The notes: generated by a model not told the origin, from the sequence alone. 64,000 nucleotides of DNA from Adiantum capillus-veneris (GCA_014529385.2 CM043963.1:63720969-63784968); one strand, 5' to 3'. Positions 44,090 through 54,800 are shown, numbered from the stretch's first letter. Made by a program: numbers and translations.

Positions 44090-45546
44090 TGGCCACAAGG
44101 ACGTGCGAAATGCAAAATTTAGGTGTTTCAACAGCTTCTAGCTTCCAATTGGCTCTGAATTTGTCCATGCTTGTGTCACATGAAATTGTTCATCGCGCCG
44201 CGCTCTTTGACCATTGTGTGCTGCAAAAGAGTCATATCTTGCTCGGATTCTCCAAAAATCAACGTGCAAGTTGATAATTTCTAAAAAAAAAAGATGTAGA
44301 ACAAACTTTTTTTACTTTTTCCTTAGTCTACGGGCTCCAACGAGCATTAAAACCATGGAATCTGAAAATACTCAAAGAACCAATGTTTTTCATTGTGTTA
44401 AGGACTGTATTTCCTACATACAAAACTTTTCCAAAATCTTGTCCTAACACCTTTAAAAGTGGCTTTCAAGGAGTGCCATCTGTCAAAATTTGAAACAAAA
44501 GGAAAACAATCAGAATGAACTCCTAGACTGTGTACAAACTTTAAAAGAACCAAAATTTCCTTCAAAAAAAAGTTATTGCTAAAAATTTGAAAATAGGCCC
44601 CCCTTGGACTTCCCACAACGATAAAAATCAAAGGTTTCAAGATGAGATATAGTGTCACAAGTGCATGGTAGGAATCTCATCGAGGTTTGTAAAGATCTCT
44701 TGTACTTTATCATGTCTTCTCATGTACAATCTTACCAAACAAAAATAAATTTACACTTTAAATGACTACAAATCTTATTTAACTTATCAAAAAATCTAAA
44801 ATATGGTAGAGCTAGAGTGCTCTTACACAGCAACAAACAAAAAAGTCCAAATTTCTTTTCATTGATTTTGATAAACATACATTCATGAACAACTTCCAAG
44901 AGGTAGTGCGGTCATAGTTCTTGCATCCATTCCATGACATGCTATGCTCATGGGGTGACCTATTACATAAAATTATCTTTGGTGGGGGTGCCCTCATGTT
45001 AGGAAAGGGTGTGTTGCTAATGAAAAGATGTTGTATTGTCCTATTAGGTATCTCTCCATGTTAGCATAATGATTTTTGGTGTAGTGGGAGCCACATTGCT
45101 TGAGAAGAGCTTTGTGCCAATGTAAAAGATTCATGTTATGCCAGTTCCTTGAGCCATTCTTGCAAACACTGCCACTCAACTAGCATAGTAAGAGGTCACC
45201 TTGTATCATGACGTGTTAGAGACCTATTCTTCAAACAAAAACATGTACGAATTCAATAGTTGTAAGCTGTATAATAAAGACACTTGTTAAGTATATGCGG
45301 TACAAATTTGCAAGTATTTCCATCCAACTGGGAATAAACAATCCTAAAATATACATTAGGATGAGATTACCCACCTCTAATAAGCATGGATTTGAAACAC
45401 CTGCCTGTAAGATGTAACAAAAAAGGTTGTTTTAGAGGAAACGTTTTGACACTCGATCTCTCTAACCTTCAACCTTTCACTATTTGTTGACAAAAGAAAC
45501 CTTTGTGCCAAGAAGTACAAAACAAGTAGAGGCAACACCTTAAACT
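44090..45546. other. No recognisable gene
   Basis: AT-rich DNA, short unrelated ORFs only. I see no repeat partner within the window. Confidence 0.55.
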
Positions 45547-46060
45547 TCAAAGTCTATGATAAGAAGAACAAAACCAAAAGTAAGAATTATATTGTTCCCT
45601 TGCACCAAGGGGTGTTTCTTTCAAATATATCATGGTATTGGCAAGATTCATAATGTACACATCTTTTTTCTGCAATTGTTCTTGGAGAGTTTCAACCTCC
45701 CTCTTCGAAGAGGCAATACTTTCTTGTAATGCCACTATTTTGAGCCTAAGAGCTTGACATTCATGCATCCACGAATGCAAAGAAGCACTTGTATCCATAC
45801 AAAACCAATTGCAATAGCCTAACAAGCCTACTTCTCCCCTCCCAAGATATTGAAGAACTATCAACGTTCGTCTCACTGACGGTATGACGTTCTTGGGATG
45901 ACCTTTGCTCACTATCACATGTGGCCTTCGGTGCAAACACTGTGGACAAGCGAATATGTATGCTTTTGTTGTGTAGAGTACGTAGTGGTGGAGGCACACA
46001 ATTTGTGATGTCCATGAGCACCATGGAAACTGTTGCGTGAGGAAGCAAAGGATGAAAAGA
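45547..46060 (-). pseudogene. Coiled-coil ORF of the GLLGY family, copy 1
   Basis: The minus-strand frame has VLQYLGRGEVGLLGYCNWFC followed by a predicted coiled coil (LRLKIVALQESIASSKREVE, TLQEQLQKKDVYIMNLAN) and ends at 45,547. Before the GLLGY motif, frames are mixed, suggesting decay. The part upstream of 46,060 is low-complexity Ser/Pro/Leu from a pyrimidine-rich leader and is probably not coding. A related sequence (VGDGQKGLLGY plus coiled coil) lies at 51.0-51.46 kb, so the two loci look like copies of one family. Function unknown. Confidence 0.45.
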
Positions 46061-46196
46061 GAGAGGGGAGAAGGAGAGAGAGGAAGATGGGAGGAGAGAA
46101 GGGGGTAGGGGAGGAGAGGGAGAGAGAGGGGAGGAGGAGGAGAGAAGGGGCCAAGAAGGGAGAGGAGAGAGAGAGAAGAGGGAGGAGGAGGAGAGA
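46040..46196. repeat. Purine-rich (GA/GGA) low-complexity tract
   Basis: Almost pure G and A on the plus strand over about 155 bases, hence a CT-rich leader for the minus-strand locus. A similar tract lies upstream of the second locus at 53.0-53.5 kb. Confidence 0.8.
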
Positions 46197-46712
46197 ACAA
46201 ATGTTTGTTTTTTAGGGGAGATTTTTTTTTTGAAAAAGTGAACTTTTAGTGCTTGTATATTAGAAAAAAGTTCAAAAAAATGACTTTTTGATATGTATAT
46301 ATATTGGGGGGAGTTTTAAGTAAAAATTAAGTAAAAATGATTTTTTTGAAAAAAAGTCAAATTTTGGCTCTTAGTGACCCACGTTTTTGTTGATGTGGCC
46401 ACACCTCTTTATTCCCTTCACTTTCAAAAAGCTAGAGAGAGAAAGTGACCTCTTAAGTCGACATCCTACATGTGTCTAAAAAAAAGGGTATAAAAGCCTA
46501 CTCAAAAATAGCCTCTTGAGTGTCCTTGTTCCCTTAACCATAAACAACATTAGCCTTAATCCCTAAAAGTTAGGATTCCTTAGAAGGCCCATGCAAACCT
46601 CGTTACTAATTGACCTCCTTTTGGGAGGTGGGATCAATGCTTCATAATCATTAGTTGATTGTGACCGTTGGATTGTCTAGGGAATGCAAAAGATTTCCAC
46701 TTTTTTGGATCC

Positions 46713-46767
46713 GGGGTTTGAAGCCGCTACCTTCTACCCCATGTAATTGACTCTAACCACTAAGCTA
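46713..46767 (-). repeat. tRNA-like SINE head (A and B boxes)
   Basis: The minus strand reads TAGCTTAGTGGTTAGAG (A box, 46,767-46,751) and 25 bases later GGCTTCAAACCCC (B box, 46,725-46,713). This is the internal RNA polymerase III promoter layout of plant SINEs. It does not fold into a full tRNA. A SINE body was not delimited. Confidence 0.5.
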
Positions 46768-46857
46768 TCGCGCATTCGTTTAAAGACTTTGGTGTGGTAA
46801 ATTTATAGATCACGGCGTCGCGGACAAGTTTACATCACACCGAGTTCACATTGAGTT

Positions 46858-46948
46858 CACACCAAATTTGGTGTGGTGTGTAGACCCTCCGAAGTTCACA
46901 CCAAGGTCACCCTATGCTCAGGGTCGAGTTCACACCAAATTTGGTGTG
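46858..46948. repeat. Two perfect 18-bp palindromes in TTCACACC repeats
   Basis: CACACCAAATTTGGTGTG occurs at 46,858-46,875 and 46,931-46,948. Around it, AGTTCACACC-like words recur at least six times between 46,840 and 46,990. Confidence 0.85.
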
Positions 46949-47267
46949 GTGCAAATACCTCCCCAGTTCACTCTTAGTTCACACCTAGTTCAAACGACGA
47001 TCGAACGGCCCAAATTGCAGCCACCTCCTGACGTCTAATGTGGGCCATTGATCCCACATCCCTAGGGAGGTGTGAATTAGTGACGAGGCCATGCAAAGTC
47101 CATATTTCTCCTAATAAAAGTGTTGAGGTCGTCGAGGTAGTTTTCCGGGAGAATGTCTCCAACCAAGAAAGGACCGTGGGTGTCGAACCGATGCGGATTA
47201 GTGCAAATCCCTAAAGTTGGTGTCGAAACGACTCTAATCGTTGATGTTGAGACCGCCTCCTGTCACT

Positions 47268-47530
47268 GGACAGGAGTATCCAAAAACAATGATGAAGCCC
47301 TTCTCTCTCTCCTCTCTCACTCGCTCGCTCTCTCAAGCTCTCTTACTCTATCTCTCAATCTCTCACACTCGCTATCTCTCAATCTCTCACACTCGTTGGA
47401 CAGGAGTATCCAAAAACAATGATGAAGCCCTGCTCTCTCTCCTCTCTCACTCGCTCGCTCTCTCAAGCTCTCTTACTCTATCTCTCACACTCGCTATCTC
47501 TCAATCTCTCACACTCGCTATCTCTCAACC
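47268..47530. repeat. 130-bp tandem duplication, CT-rich
   Basis: The unit starting GGACAGGAGTATCCAAAAAC begins at 47,268 and again at 47,398. Each copy includes CTCTCTC-rich sequence with CACTCGCTATCTCTCAATCT sub-repeats. Open frames across it are low-complexity Ser/Leu and are not called as genes. Confidence 0.85.
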
Positions 47531-47599
47531 TCTCGAGAGTGTATGTGAGCGGGTCTTCGACGTTCTTGTGGGATCGAGGGCTTGCACACACTAAGTGTG

Positions 47600-48228
47600 T
47601 AAGACAAGTCTTTTAAAAAAAAATCAATCTCTACTAAAAAAAATTGTCAAAGTCTGATGAGTAGGATTGGGTGTTGTATGTGTGGTCGGCTCGGTGCTCT
47701 GCTATCACCCGCCGACTGCACCAAAGCTTGCTCTGCTCTCACAGCAAAGCTTCTCACTCGCTTGCTCCCACTCCTAATTGCTCTCTCAACAACATTGTTC
47801 ATGCTGTCCGCTGACAGCTTTTGACTTGCCTTGGATTTTCACCCAGTAAGTGCCGGATTGTGTGTGGGCTCACACATACCCCACCAAAATCCACAACTAT
47901 AACACTGCTCGATTGCTTGCTACAGTCTACTCTCGAATTCTGCACTCCTAGATTGCTTCAAAGATTAGATCCGAAAAATGCATGTTTCCAAGCTCAACAC
48001 CTGTCTGGTCTCCTTCCCGATTGTACCCTTTGCTTGCTTTGCCCGATTCACCTCTAAGTGAACTGTTCGTCAATCTGTCGAGCTTCTAAGGATTCCAATC
48101 CTTTGTCTTGCCGATCTGCCCGCTTCCTGCAGAGCTTGTTTGCTCTCAATATTCCAAACCTTGATTGGGAGGGCTATACGTAGGGGTAGCTGGGGATGCC
48201 AACGAGCTCCCTAAGCTCTGATACTAGT
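47600..48228. other. No recognisable gene; possible internal sequence of a short LTR element
   Basis: On the minus strand this follows the primer site at 48,228-48,213, so it may be the start of an element's internal region. No gag or pol similarity and no second LTR were found. Confidence 0.4.
48213..48228 (-). other. iMet-type primer binding site, minus strand
   Basis: The minus strand reads ACTAGTATCAGAGCTT directly after an LTR-like end CCCCTACA. TAGTATCAGAGC has one mismatch to TGGTATCAGAGC. Confidence 0.7.
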
Positions 48229-48436
48229 TGTAGGGGATCTGCAGATCCGTGCGAAGTGGTGAGTGCAAGAGGGGGAAGGAGAGAAGGGGGAAGGGGATGA
48301 AGCAAACATAACCTGGTTTCGGTTAGTGGAGTAGGAAGTGAGAGTTGGAGTCAGCTCTCACTTTCTCTCCCTATATTCATTAGAGAGTAAGTGAATAGGT
48401 GGTGGTTCCCATGGCCACCTGGCCTACACCCCAACA
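48229..48436 (-). repeat. Short LTR, 208 bp, with adjacent primer site
   Basis: Bounded by TGTAGGGG and CCCCAACA, near-inverted TG..CA ends. With the primer site at its minus-strand 3' side it has the form of the 5' LTR of a minus-strand element of copia or TRIM size. No partner LTR was found to the left, so the element is truncated or decayed. Confidence 0.6.
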
Positions 48437-48495
48437 ATCATTAGTGTTCGAAGATATCACCATTTTTGTTAATTTGGAGTACGAAAACGCTTCTC

Positions 48496-48633
48496 CAAGG
48501 GGGGAGAAATGTCAGGCCAAGGGCCTGAACTCACATGCGGTCAAGGGGTGCTATATTTTTAGCAGGCTATGAGTCTATATATAGCACGGTTGGGCGGAGA
48601 GTTGCATGTGTTGTTCCCCATGGTCTCAGAGCC
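48496..48633 (+). mobile_element. Very short LTR unit with polypurine tract before and primer site after
   Basis: AAGGGGGGAGAAA (polypurine-like) precedes TGTCAGGCCAAGG at 48,510. An 111-bp unit ending TTCCCCA at 48,620 is followed directly by TGGTCTCAGAGCC, one mismatch from the iMet site. TATATATAG lies inside. An LTR flanked by a polypurine tract on one side and a primer site on the other is expected for the middle LTR of tandemly fused elements, such as TRIM or SMART types. Confidence 0.5.
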
Positions 48634-49690
48634 AAGTAAGGATGATAGCTCCTCATCAGCGGTCCATAACATGTCGTTGTGCTTATCCCATAAGTCCTGC
48701 CAGGTGAAGCCTTTTTATATATTTTGTTAGCCGATAGTCAGGGGAGGAATGTTTAAAGCATCACCATGGAGAGTCAAGTTTAATATTATCCCATTGTGCC
48801 TTGCTGTGGATATCGAGCATGAGATGTGGTTTGTATCTATTCCATGCTTGCCACATACCTCTGACCAATTCTAAACCCTTGCTTTTGATTGGAAATGGTG
48901 AAGCAAAAATGGGTAAGGTAGGGAGGTGGCACCATGACAAAGAGTGCTTCAAAGAGAAGTGGTTGATCCAATATGTAAACCACTGAGCTCTGTCTCGCAA
49001 AAAATGTAATTTTGACTCCTTTTGAATATAACCCTCTCATATTTTTTAACAAAAAACCGCAAAGCTTTTAAAAAAAACTTGTACTTTTCAATAGTCAGGT
49101 TTTTCTATTTTTTTGAGAAAAATGTTCTTTGAGAATATACAGGAAGGATATAGGTTTGCCATTAGGCGTATTATAAATTTCCTCGAGTTTATCTGCTTCC
49201 AAGTCAACACAGGGTCCATGGTATTTTACGATCTTCTTCTTGGTAACAGTATAGGACTTGATGTGCCTCTATGGAATAGTTGGAGAGGAATCATCATTTG
49301 GAGGTTTTTTCTTCGAGTGCCATACAAACATCGACTAGATGGTAGCAATGGAAAGTTATTGTACCCAAATTTTACCATTCCTCTAGGCTTAGAATGAGGG
49401 ACCTTGTATCCTCACTTCCTAGATCTAGGGTTATCCCACCCCCGTATTCATGCATTCTTTATGCTTTTAAAAAAAATTCAATTTCCACTTTCCACAACCA
49501 AAAAAAAAAAGTTTGCCATCGTTAATTTGCCATGTGGCACTAATCGGCAAGGTTTATCCAATGGTCTCACAAGAATTTCATGGTTTACAACGGCCTGATG
49601 CACAGGCCAAAAAAGATGATGTAATAAATGGGTAAGAGCTCAAAGGAATACAAAAGAATATATCGAAATACAGAGAGAGGGTGAAGAAGA
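48634..49690. other. No recognisable gene
   Basis: A 94-codon ORF at 49,113-49,397 (YDLLLGNSIGLDVPLWNSW) has no domain I know. The rest is AT-rich with homopolymers. Confidence 0.5.
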
Positions 49691-49699
49691 GAGCAACTT

Positions 49700-50399
49700 T
49701 TATATTGAGCCTGAGAGGCGAGGCCAGAAGCGCAGAATCCATGAAAGCCAGTTATGGACCTCAATGTGTCTGTAGAAATGCTCCCAATACTTTACCGTGT
49801 ACACCAGCGCTACCAGAAAGCTACACACATACACAAGCGCGCTTATGAACACCAGGGGAAAGCTCACTGCTTCCACCTCCACCCCCGAGCACGCTATCAT
49901 CGTCAGCAGAAATGCCAACAGCGTCTCCCCGATGAAGAAGATCAGCGCTGCCATCGCGCACCCCGTCATGTGTATCTTCGCATAGTGATATGTATAGTAC
50001 AGCGACGGCCCCGACACTAGCATCCATGAAAAGATCTGTTTTCCGGAAGTGCAGATGCAGACCCTCCTGCCTACTCCCCTCAAGAAATCGAGTGAATTGC
50101 CGTGTGTTGAGCCGGACCAGCAATGGACGCTGGTATACCCCGCTTGCGAATAGCTCGATTGCCAGCTGCAATGTGACGATGATGCTAAGAAATGTGATGA
50201 TAGCCTCCAATGGGCTGATGCCAAGGTGTTGTAGAAGTCGTAGTAGGACGGTGAATGCGTACGCCATGGCTTGCATTGCTGTGATGACATATTGGAACAA
50301 ATTTCTGGAGGGCAGAAAGCTAAGCTCTTTCGATCTTGGCACAAGGTCCCAGCTCAAGAGGACTAGCCTATCAAGTGCGCGTTGGCCATCGGAGAGGGT
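49700..50399 (-). pseudogene. Multi-pass membrane protein locus, frameshifted, unrecognised
   Basis: From about 50,399 the minus strand reads LSDGQRALDRLVLLSWDLVP and FLPSRNLFQYVITAMQAMAY. Two hydrophobic segments follow: AFTVLLRLLQHL and PLEAIITFLSIIVTLQLAIE. After a shift near 50,030, two more appear: MTGCAMAALIFFIGETLLAF (extending to LLTMIAC) and VSFPLVFISALVYVCSFLVA. It ends IEVHNWLSWILRFWPRLSGS. About four membrane spans in all. The family is not recognised. The upstream exon candidate at 50,363-50,703 is in another frame, so this is probably a damaged gene. Confidence 0.5.
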
Positions 50400-50703
50400 G
50401 ATGGGTCAGGGAGCTGAAGGCATACCATGGGACCTTCATCATCATCATCCTCAGCACCACTGTTACCAACTCTTGCAGCTCCAGCCTCTTCACCATTCAT
50501 GCTCACTTGCGGCAGAGCTTGAACTCTTGGTTGAGGTGATGCTTGATCAATTGCTTGCGGCAATCCCTGTGTGGGCGTCAGCCGAAGGGCTAAAGGACAG
50601 ACTTCCAAAAGCTCTTGCACCTGGTTTGCCGGCCCCTGTGTTTTCACTTGCCGGTACGAGTTTCGCTCCATTAGTTCTTGAAGCCGGTCTTGAGCGATTG
50701 CTG
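50363..50703 (-). pseudogene. Gln/Pro- and acidic-rich segment upstream of the membrane part
   Basis: The frame reads AIAQDRLQELMERNSYRQVK, then a Gln/Pro-rich linker and an acidic stretch (GAEDDDDEGPMVCLQLPD). It follows a plausible acceptor (CCCTGCAG, intron 50,704-50,952), but the phase does not match the exon before or the membrane part after. Several small indels are therefore likely. It may connect the coiled-coil exon with the membrane domain in an intact relative. Confidence 0.4.
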
Positions 50704-50952
50704 CTGCAGGGAATTGGATGTATATAATGTGATGATGGAGATGGTGGCAGGTTTAGGACATCTCTCTTTATATACATTTAATAAAGAACAATAGCAATAG
50801 GGTCATCATAACAACCTAACAAAAAGATTAACAACCTAACATAAGCATAATAATGTGGAGCAGAATCATAATACAACTTAACAAAGAAAAGTAACCTAAG
50901 CATATTAACAAAGAATAGTAGCAACTTAACAATATAAAATAAGCATATATAC

Positions 50953-51458
50953 CTTGCTGCTCTGATTCTCCTGCTGCAACCTCCTCCACCACGTCTCAAG
51001 GCTTCAATGTTCTTTAACTTCTTTTCTCTTTGTCTGTTTCCTAACATTGTATTCTTTCTTCTAGCTTGTTTGAGTTGAGTTTGTAGCTTTTCGTTGCTCT
51101 CTTTACATTCCTCAAGCTGTTGTTTAAGAGTATTTATCATTTGTTTGGTCAAATGATCTTCTAACTTAAGAATATCTCTCTCTGCCGCAAGACTCTGTGT
51201 ATAACCCAGCAACCCTTTTTGACCATCACCCACAAATTTTATCAAAGATGAACAATTTGAGAATGGGGGAGTGCTCTTTGTCATTGGGTCCACTGGATAC
51301 AATCTTCCATCAGTCCAGAGATCAATGTGTTTTTTTTTATCTTGCCGCATTGCTTCAAATATGGACAAGGACACCTCTGCACATTTGTTTCTCTTGCGTA
51401 CTGGACAATATTCTTCATTTAGCTCAATGTGTAGATGGTATAAGCTTCTCTTCTCCAT
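50953..51458 (-). CDS. Coiled-coil exon of the GLLGY family, copy 2
   Basis: From ATG 51,458 the protein starts MEKRSLYHLHIELNEEYCPV, has FEAMRQDKKKHIDLWTDGRL, then IKFVGDGQKGLLGYTQSLAA. A predicted coiled coil follows from about residue 100 (HLTKQMINTLKQQLEECKES and onward), then a basic end. A donor AG/GTATAT at 50,953/50,952 ends the exon after 506 nt. No known domain apart from the coiled coil. It shares the GLLGY-plus-coil arrangement with the 45.5-46 kb locus. Confidence 0.5.
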
Positions 51459-52066
51459 GGAAGTCTGTTAACAGTATTTGTCAGAGATAGTACTATAGGG
51501 AAAAGCTCTGCAGCTACGAGGAAGAAGACGACACAGAAAAGGTTTGTTTCAGCTTTTGAAAATTTTGAATTTTGGGCCAGAACTAACGTTTTCGTTAGTT
51601 TTGGAGGGAGTATTTTTTAGAATACTAAAGATCTTAGAAAGATTTGACAATGACATGTTTCGGCGGAGGTAAAAAGGATGCAAACTCACCTTTTTACAAA
51701 CATTTCACTATTTTTTAAATAAAGTATATATTCTCTCTCTACATATTCTTACAGGGCACAAAAGTGACCTCAAAATTCTCCTAATGTTTTGAGATAAACT
51801 CTAAGTGCTCATACAATAGAAAATGAATCAAACCTAACCTTTGAGGTTAGATGGCTTACTAAATCTACATGTAGGCACATTGCAAAGGTGTATTTGCTAC
51901 CAAAAATTCAATTTACTTGATCAATTCACTTATGAGCACCACAAATTTGGCAGGAAGCATAATACCCATACAAGATTAGATGAAACAAAAATTGATCACA
52001 AGCACAACATCATATAGTTGAAGATTAACTAGAGTGGACAAAAATGTAATGAAACAAGAGTGCTTT
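51459..52066. other. No recognisable gene
   Basis: AT-rich spacer between two minus-strand loci. A short inverted repeat AACTAACG/CGTTAGTT lies near 51,582-51,600. Confidence 0.5.
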
Positions 52067-52689
52067 CTATTCAAGTAGTTTCATTACAAAGTTTGTAGCT
52101 TGGCTACAATAATAGCTTGGGATGTTATGTACTGGATCAAATACATTGAATGGAATATAGACTGAGACAATTGCTATGCTCTTAGCAAGGCTTGTCTCAT
52201 CATTGATAACTCCATGGACCTCCATATCCACAAGTATACACAACAAACAAAGACTGTTTAGAATGATCTTTTGATTGGAGAAGAAGTCGCACTTTCCACC
52301 TGACACCAAACTAAGTTGAGCCCAAGAATCCACTGCAATAACATCCTGTAATACAACAAATATGGTGTTAGCTACTATAGTTTAAATTAGTATACATTGT
52401 TGAGTTATATAGATTAGTTCTTATCTACAGCATGCACAACCATAAAGGTACCTGAAAGACATTCAAGCGGTTGCTTTGCAAGTAAGCTGGATAAAAAAAT
52501 ACGTTCACAAATACCATTGCCAAAAAATATGAACACATGCAAATTAAAGAGGACATATCCATAAGATGACTTAGCATTAGACTTACAATGAGGTGCAAAT
52601 TGGTTTGAAGCTCTCTGCAAGTGGACCTCAGCTACACTATACACATGTTGAGTGATGGCCACCATTCCAGATTTTGTTTTGAAAGCCAT
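52067..52689 (-). CDS. Spliced minus-strand gene with a 35-nt microexon, unrecognised
   Basis: Three exons join in phase. Exon 52,689-52,587 starts MAFKTKSGMVAITQHVYSVA; microexon 52,486-52,452 codes for YLQSNRLNVFQ; the last exon 52,345-52,067 starts DVIAVDSWAQLSLVSGGKCD and ends FVMKLLE at a TAG stop. Introns of 100 and 106 nt have GTAAGT..TTTATCCAG and GTACCT..GTATTACAG borders. The spliced product is 138 residues. ATG 52,689 follows an in-frame TGA, but coding sequence in another frame continues upstream (52,913-52,690), so the protein may be longer in relatives. I do not recognise the family. Confidence 0.55.
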
Positions 52690-52913
52690 CAGTCTTCACT
52701 TCCAATGGCGTTCCAGTATGCCTCGACATTGTACTCCATGAGGACCAACACTGAACGGTTGCATGTAGACCCATGAGCCTTGCTAAATACCTGTGGGATC
52801 CATTCCACCTTCGAGCTCTTTGTGTTGTGCAGTATGACCTTTTGTATCTCCAACTTGGGCCATCTATACGTGATATGGGTGGACATGCTTGGGAAGAGGT
52901 CGGGTGGCCACAT
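52690..52913 (-). pseudogene. Upstream coding segment, possibly exon 1 of the same gene
   Basis: The minus-strand frame starts MWPPDLFPSMSTHITYRWPK and ends SVLVLMEYNVEAYWNAIGSE at a TGA that overlaps the start region of the next exon in another frame. The close abutment suggests that an indel separates two parts of one original exon. No domain recognised. Confidence 0.4.
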
Positions 52914-52974
52914 AGTAAAGAGAGATTGGGAAGGGGGAGGGGGGTGAGGGTTGGAGATAAGGATAGTGAGGTCT

Positions 52975-53440
52975 ACACAGTACAGAGAGAATGAAGGGGA
53001 GAAAGGGAGAGATAGAGAGGATGGAGAGTGAGCTTTTGGATATGGTGGGATAGTGATGAGCTTTGGGCTATGGTGACCTGCATTGTGGAGAATGGAGGGG
53101 TGAGGGGAGGGAGAGCTAGAGAGGATGGAGAGTGAGCATTTGGCTACGGTGCGGTTGACTGTAGAGAGAGTGAGGAGAGGGAGGGGGGACAGCTGAAGAG
53201 GAGGATAGTGATGAGCTTTGGGCTATAATGGGCTGCACAGAGAGAATGGAGGGGGGACAGCTGAAGAGGAGGATAGTGATGAGCTTTGGGCTATAGTGGG
53301 CTGCACAGAGAGAATGGAGGGGGGAGGGGAGGGAGAGCTAGAGAAGATGGAGAGTGAGCTTTTGGCTATGGTGGGGTTGACTACAGAGAGAGAGTGAGGG
53401 GAGGGTAGGGGAGGGGAGGGGGCAAGGGAGAGAAGATTGT
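52975..53440. repeat. Purine-rich complex tandem repeats
   Basis: A 68-bp unit (AGCTGAAGAGGAGGATAGTG...GGGCTATA) occurs at 53,191 and 53,259. A larger block (AGAGAGGATGGAGAGTGAGC) recurs near 53.01, 53.11 and 53.34 kb. Confidence 0.8.

Positions 53441-53442
<2 letters not shown>

Positions 53443-53493
<51 letters not shown>
53443..53493. repeat. (GA)n microsatellite
   Basis: About 50 bp of GA, giving artefactual Glu/Arg ORFs. Confidence 0.95.
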
Positions 53494-53496
<3 letters not shown>

Positions 53497-54637
53497 ATTT
53501 GGAGAGAAAAAGTGACTTTTTGATGTTTGGTTATGTTTTGGGAAATTTTGAAAGGGAAATGGTCATTTTTGAGACTTTTCAAAAATTTCAAATTTTTAGG
53601 GTTTTTTTACCTGCGCAATTTTTCTTTTGGGGTCCCTTTTTGTCAAGGGTCCCTCTCTAGGCTTTATGACACCTCTTTCCCCCTTTTTACACACCCCCCT
53701 CCCCGTCCACCTCCCCTTTTTCTCTAAGAATCAAGCATTGAAGAGGGGGACAAATAGGCTGCCCCCCTATCTCTTCTTAGGCTATAGGTGATATCCCAGG
53801 AGCCCTCTCATTGGTCCTCCACTAACCCTTCCCTAATCAAAAGGGCCCTAGGAGAGTCCATATTTTTCCTAATGGTTTCAAATTTTGACCTAAAAATTGG
53901 GAGAATTTCAAGTTTGTCCTTATTTTTGCCGGTAGGAAAATGTATTTTTCTAGCCCTATGTGAACAATCAAGTTGTAGTATTATATGGTGTGAATTTTAT
54001 TTGAAATGATTTGAATTAACAAGAAGTAAACTTAATGTGACTGTGACCATTGGATGGTGAGAGGTGCAAAGAGGAATTGCATGTTTTCTCTACCACTCCC
54101 GTATGGCCAAAAAAGTAAGGTCCAAACCTTACCCTTGAAAGTTAAGGTCCAATGAAATTATAGCTTGGATTTTTCATTATCATTTTGATTGTATATGTGA
54201 GGTGGGGGTGGATCTAAATTGGATCGATGAATGAGGCAATCCAAAGTGAATCATTGGTATGGACTCTCGAAAGGGAGACGAGTCATGACTCAAATGAAGG
54301 ATGGGAAATTTTTGAAGGCATGAAACAAAAGCTGCGGAGCATGACCAAAAACATGGTAGATATTATAGCACAAGCTCTACACTCTATCACAACTCTCCTT
54401 TTTGTAGGGTAAAGGGGCAAGTTAAGGCCAACTAAGAGAGGTGACAGATTTCAACCTCTGTGTTGCATTGTTTGTAGCTTGGGAGGGTGCATCTGAGAGC
54501 TGAGCGTAAGAACTTCTGGGAATAGAAGTAGCATGGCGAATGATGAGGCGTGTAGTACGAACGATGTCGAACAAGATCTCCTGTGTAACAAAAATGGTCG
54601 TGGAAAAGGAGCCAATCACGGGTGGAATTAAGACCAT
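53494..54637. other. No recognisable gene
   Basis: AT-rich to mixed DNA. The short ORFs have no recognisable motif. Confidence 0.5.
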
Positions 54638-54705
54638 TGCGCCAACACGGATCGAACCCGTGACAGCTACGATGCAATACTGCTCTACGCTAACCGGCCA
54701 ACACT
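54638..54705 (-). repeat. tRNA-derived fragment
   Basis: The minus strand starts GGCCGGTTAGCGTAGAGCAG, a D-arm-like A box close to plant tRNA-Ile. It continues to ACGGGTTCGATCC with T-arm CACGG/CCGTG. The distance between the boxes is about 10 nt too short, so the anticodon arm is incomplete and this is not a working tRNA gene. Confidence 0.5.
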
Positions 54706-54800
54706 GGCTTCAATGTGTATTACCCTTTATCCTAATAGAACACACCTTCCTATGTGTGGTGGTGATACAATGGGCATTCGTGAATGCTACCAAGGCCGCC

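Noticed and set aside
46033..46215. Arg/Glu/Gly-rich plus-strand ORF and its Pro/Ser/Leu-rich antisense
   Set aside because: Low-complexity purine tract. Only the part left of about 46,060 on the minus strand has ordinary protein composition.
53439..53660. Glu/Arg repeat ORF
   Set aside because: Direct translation of the (GA)n microsatellite.
54638..54705. Functional tRNA gene on the minus strand
   Set aside because: A and B boxes are present, but the spacing is too short, the acceptor stem does not pair and the anticodon arm is incomplete.
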